From the NCBI RefSeq assembly GCF_019175385.1, contig NC_083339.1, positions 110,531,601 to 110,595,600 of the forward strand: a DNA stretch of 64,000 nucleotides. The letters run 5' to 3'. The translations under genes and the position numbers were made by a program. Of the stretch, positions 61,301 through 64,000 are shown one piece after another. The stretch's first letter is position 1. Each line of letters begins with the position of its first letter. The notes beneath the pieces were generated by a model, which was given only the letters and a program-made list of their open reading frames with translations, ran no database searches and was not told the origin of the DNA. This stretch comes from Lycium barbarum (taxonomy: Eukaryota > Streptophyta > Magnoliopsida > Solanales > Solanaceae).

Positions 61301-63155
61301 ACTACACAATTAGCCTATATTCGACGTTCCGGAGCTAATGGAACTGACGAAATTCCCGAAATGACACAAATACCCCCGATGATGCCTAAAGTCAACCTGA
61401 CACTTAAAGATTATAAGAACTTAGCAACTTTCCAACTTAAGATATTTCCGCTATCTCGGGAGTTACGCCAACCACACCCACTACACAACAATCCAAAACA
61501 AGCAAAGGAGCGGGTTCACAAGGGAAAAATAGGCAAAAACGAGAAAACAACCAAAACGACCTAATGGGTCATTACACGTTTGGTCTCATCTTATGACTCA
61601 TTGAAAGAACATAGTTAAAAAATATATCCAAATAAATGCCATGGTTATGACCAAAGATTCTATAGCTTTGTCCTATCTTCCACTTTGAGGGTGCCCGTGT
61701 ACTTAGCACTCGCCAAAACTCCATCCATATCTCGTCATCCCCTGTCTCCTCAATAGAAAGCGCTTTGCAGAGCCTTCAGTAACCACCTAAACACCTACAG
61801 AATCCTGCCATCCATCGTAGATCACCCCTCGACTATGGTTTTTCCGATTATGTTGGAATAACTTTAGGATCAATTGCCACTTTTTGTTGGTTTTGCGTAA
61901 ATTTTGTGTTCCCAATTCGTGCATATAGAAAGTTATGGTCCGTTTACAAGGAAAGTGAGGCAATGGCTATATTATGTTGTTTCGTTTTGTTCCTTCTCCA
62001 ATCGTGGTTCCTTCCTTGAACTACATGTTGGGTTTGCCAAGGAAGAAACTAGACTGCAAATCTATACTGTGAGCAATAGATGATAGTAGCTTCTCGAAAT
62101 AGCTAGTTACTCATTCCCAAGATGATCACGTATAGGATAACAACTGAATTCTCTTCTCAGGTCCATTTTATTACTTTATATCCTGTACTTTCCTGTCTTA
62201 TCAGTTACCTAGAGAAGACCTTATCCTTCTCTCAGTTTCTTGCATTTTCTCTTACAGTGAGTCTAATGAAAATTTGTTTGTTTTCATATCTCTTGTAATG
62301 GTTCTGCTTCCATAGTAGCAACCTTTCTTCTGAATGTGTTTTTCACCAGGCAAAAAAGGAAAAAACATTAAAGCGAGACATGAAAGAAGAGCATTTTATT
62401 TGTCACTTAAAGAAAACTGTAACCAACTTTTAAATATGGTATGTGATTTGCTTCTTCTTAACTGATAATATCTCTAGGCATGGGAAGAAGCATCAAAAGC
62501 TGTTAAAGATGAGGAGGATTTCAAGCAAAAACTTTGTGAGGACTTGAATAATCTGGTACTTTGCTTTTGTATGTTTCCTTGGTTTTGTTTACGATGTTAG
62601 ATTGTGTGAATCATTTCAAGTGTCATTACCTTTAATAGGTTCGTGAAAGTAGTAGCAGTCAGCTCGCTAGATTGGAGGAACTGAAAAGGAAGCTGGAAGC
62701 TTTAAATCCGAGCAGAGAATCCACGTCCCCTACCTTGGTAAGAATTACTTTTTTTTGGCATCTTTATGAGGAGTTCACTAGCTTTGTTTGTGTTCTGCTT
62801 GTTTTCTAGATGGCTACTAGATCTATTAGTAATGTAATATCACTTTTTTTACGCTGTTGCATTTTGTCTCCTTTTGGACGTGTGTGAGTTTAGGAGCTGA
62901 TGATGTTCTTGACCTTCTACTATCCTCTTAGTAACTTAAGTCTTCGACTAACTCTAGAGTTCACAACAAGCAACAAGAAGTAGTATATGTGCAAAACCTG
63001 CCGATTCAATATATGACTGCCCACAAGAAAATGGTGCAAGAGGGACTTATTGGAACAATTGTAACTTGCTTCTGCGTTTAATCAATATGGTAATCTCAGA
63101 TTTAACATGTAGAACTCGAGTAAATTTCAGGCTGGATCCAAATTCTTTTACTTGA
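55364..63155 (+). CDS. Small coiled-coil protein of unknown function, last exon tentative
   Basis: The ATG at 55364 opens MATDANSDQNTTAKSVL. Exons: 55364-55477, 55574-55605, 56824-56921, 57005-57087, 62478-62555 and 62639-62737. All borders are GT...AG and the phases agree, giving 168 residues. A likely last exon starts at 62958 and stops with TGA at 63153-63155 (65 more residues, Ser/Gln-rich at first), but its end is uncertain. A conserved-looking N-terminal segment (VLVPEIGPDGIARESPVIAY, 16-35) is followed by a predicted coiled coil from about residue 40 to 160, rich in E, K and L. There are no membrane segments or enzyme motifs. It looks like a plant-wide family, but I cannot name it. The intron of 5,390 bp (57088-62477) is swollen by a solo LTR. 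Confidence 0.82.
55674..55897. mobile_element. Stowaway MITE in intron 2 of the coiled-coil gene
   Basis: 224 bp, starting CTCCCTCCGTCTCAATTTA and ending GGGATGGAGGGAA, with TA duplications at 55672-55673 and 55898-55899. These ends are typical of Stowaway (Tc1/mariner-derived) MITEs. Confidence 0.88.
56486..56667. mobile_element. 182-bp MITE in intron 2 of the coiled-coil gene
   Basis: Inverted ends of about 30 bp: GGTAAAAACTTACCCACACC on the left, and on the right, read in reverse, GGTAAATACTTACCCGCACC. AATAG lies on both sides (56481-56485 and 56668-56672). It has no coding capacity; the superfamily is not assigned. Confidence 0.8.
57088..59013 (+). other. Intron 4 of the coiled-coil gene, left part
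   Basis: AT-rich intron sequence. The open frame 58193-58399 has no domain. Two related blocks near 57400-57480 and 57540-57610 (TTAGTGCCGGATTC, then a GGGAAG-type word followed by GCAAGA) suggest a small internal duplication. Confidence 0.5.
59014..61576 (-). repeat. Solo LTR, 2.56 kb, inside intron 4
   Basis: On the minus strand it runs from TGTAATGACCCATTAGG to GGGTCGTGACA, with perfect CGTTT duplications at 59009-59013 and 61577-61581. It lies opposite to the host gene. The open frames 59297-59503 and 61217-61564 are not genes. Confidence 0.92.
61582..62477 (+). other. Intron 4 of the coiled-coil gene, right part
   Basis: It contains a possible cryptic exon after CACCAG at about 62350 (reads AKKEKTLKRDMKEEHF, then stops at about 62432), in phase with the preceding exon. 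If used it would truncate the protein. No other feature. Confidence 0.4.
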
Positions 63156-63469
63156 TTTTCTCGTTGCTTATGAATACTGCTGTATTTTTCAAGTGAATGT
63201 GGAGAATTATGGTTTGATTCTTATAGGTTTTTGTTAAACCTTCTGCTACTACTTTGTTGCTTAATGAACCTTGTCATCGGTGGTTACTCTGTGAAAGCAG
63301 TCTTATTTTTAAACCTGAAGAGAGCTATTTGGCAGCGCTGAAGATTGAACCAAGTCCAACTTATTTGGGCTTGAAGGACAGAGTTCCCAAGTGGCCAAAT
63401 TGGATGTACTATAAAATTGGATGAGCTTGTGTTACAATGTTACAGATTATTAAATGGAGGTCCTAGTGT

Positions 63470-63858
63470 TGTTATGATGGTATGATGACAAGGAATCAGA
63501 TAGCAAGGAACCAGATGTCCAGTAGTTAGTTAGGAGGTTTGAAAGTTAGTTAGAATTCAAAAGTTAGTTACAACTCCTATTGTTAGTTGTTAGTACAGGC
63601 TGTCCAATTGTGAGAAGTGGTTATTGACAGCTGTTGCTTTGTAGATTAGGAGTTAATTTCAGTCAATCATTCATGAATATACAAGATTAACTCTTTCTCT
63701 CTCTATATTTCTATTTTAGCTTTCTCTCGGATTATTCCCTGAACTGCTAGTTACAATTCTTCGACTAGAACCCTAGAATTGTCTATCCTTGTTGTTGATA
63801 TCCCATTACTATTCCATAAACAACCGATATACAGTGAATATACATCAAATATACATCA
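63470..63858 (+). repeat. 5' LTR of a retrotransposon cut by the window edge
   Basis: About 390 bp, from TGTTATGATGGTATGATGAC (or three bases earlier) to TACATCA, directly before a primer site. The left boundary cannot be fixed without the second LTR. Confidence 0.65.
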
Positions 63859-63860
63859 AT

Positions 63861-63872
63861 TGGTATCAGAGC
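63861..63872 (+). other. Primer-binding site, initiator tRNA-Met type
   Basis: TGGTATCAGAGC, two bases after the presumed LTR end. Confidence 0.85.
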
Positions 63873-63894
63873 CACTGATTCTCGGCTGCAAATA

Positions 63895-64000
63895 ATGACC
63901 AGAAGTAACGAAATTGTGACAAGAAGCAAGAATCAAGACCAAGCTGGTGAAGAAATGGGTGATAAATAGACTCAGATCCAAGAACAGTTACAAAAATTAA
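63895..64000 (+). pseudogene. gag: Start of gag, truncated by the window edge
   Basis: The ATG at 63895 opens MTRSNEIVTRSKNQDQ, a typical gag leader. An in-frame TAG at 63967-63969 follows 24 codons; the frame then continues with TQIQEQLQKL. The element runs beyond 64000, so type and completeness are unknown. Confidence 0.65.

Noticed and set aside
61217..61564. 115-residue Lys/Pro-rich frame inside the solo LTR
   Set aside because: Entirely within a solo LTR, on the strand opposite to the LTR, no domain.
62346..62435. Extra exon of the coiled-coil gene
   Set aside because: It follows an acceptor-like site in phase but ends in a stop and breaks the pattern of the coiled coil; kept only as a note in the intron entry.

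Overview
The window reads as a stretch of flowering-plant nuclear DNA, most likely Solanaceae. The grounds are two intron-containing plant fructokinase genes, Ty3/gypsy LTRs with TGTTAC...GGGTCGTGACA ends, a TS/SolS-like SINE tail, Stowaway and Mutator-type elements, and AT-rich spacers. The family assignment is inference. No bacterial-style operon, CRISPR array, rRNA or tRNA gene was seen. All calls were made by eye.

Positions 1-39,210 are almost entirely nested transposable elements. A Tat-lineage Ty3/gypsy element (699-12448) has AAATT target-site duplications, a tRNA-Lys-type primer site, a broken gag-pol, and a spliced reverse-strand gene with its own TATA box. A TIR element (13746-16859) was split by a 2.4-kb solo LTR (14028-16408). 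An old copia remnant on the minus strand was split by a chromovirus-like gypsy element (17719-25230, CTAAA duplications). A minus-strand LTR ending at 34467 was broken by another solo LTR (27136-30099) and by a non-autonomous CACTA element (30231-33869, CCT duplications). One more solo LTR lies at 36923-39210 (TTAAG duplications).

Positions 40,160-54,428 are a recent tandem duplication of about 7 kb. Each unit holds a complete seven-exon fructokinase gene of 347 residues, with only four amino-acid differences between copies. Both genes carry the pfkB signatures and the GAGD catalytic loop, so both should phosphorylate fructose to fructose-6-phosphate. The second unit gained an 811-bp long-TIR Mutator-like element; the empty site survives in the first unit.

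Positions 55,364 to about 63,155 hold a gene for a small coiled-coil protein of unknown function. Its introns contain a Stowaway MITE, a 182-bp MITE and a 2.56-kb solo LTR; the fourth intron is 5.4 kb long. The right edge (from about 63,470) is the 5' LTR, primer site and start of gag of another LTR retrotransposon that runs out of the window.

The host genes are the two fructokinases and the coiled-coil gene. Everything else is mobile-element sequence in various stages of decay, or unassigned AT-rich DNA. The most unusual item is the antisense, intron-bearing gene inside the Tat element.
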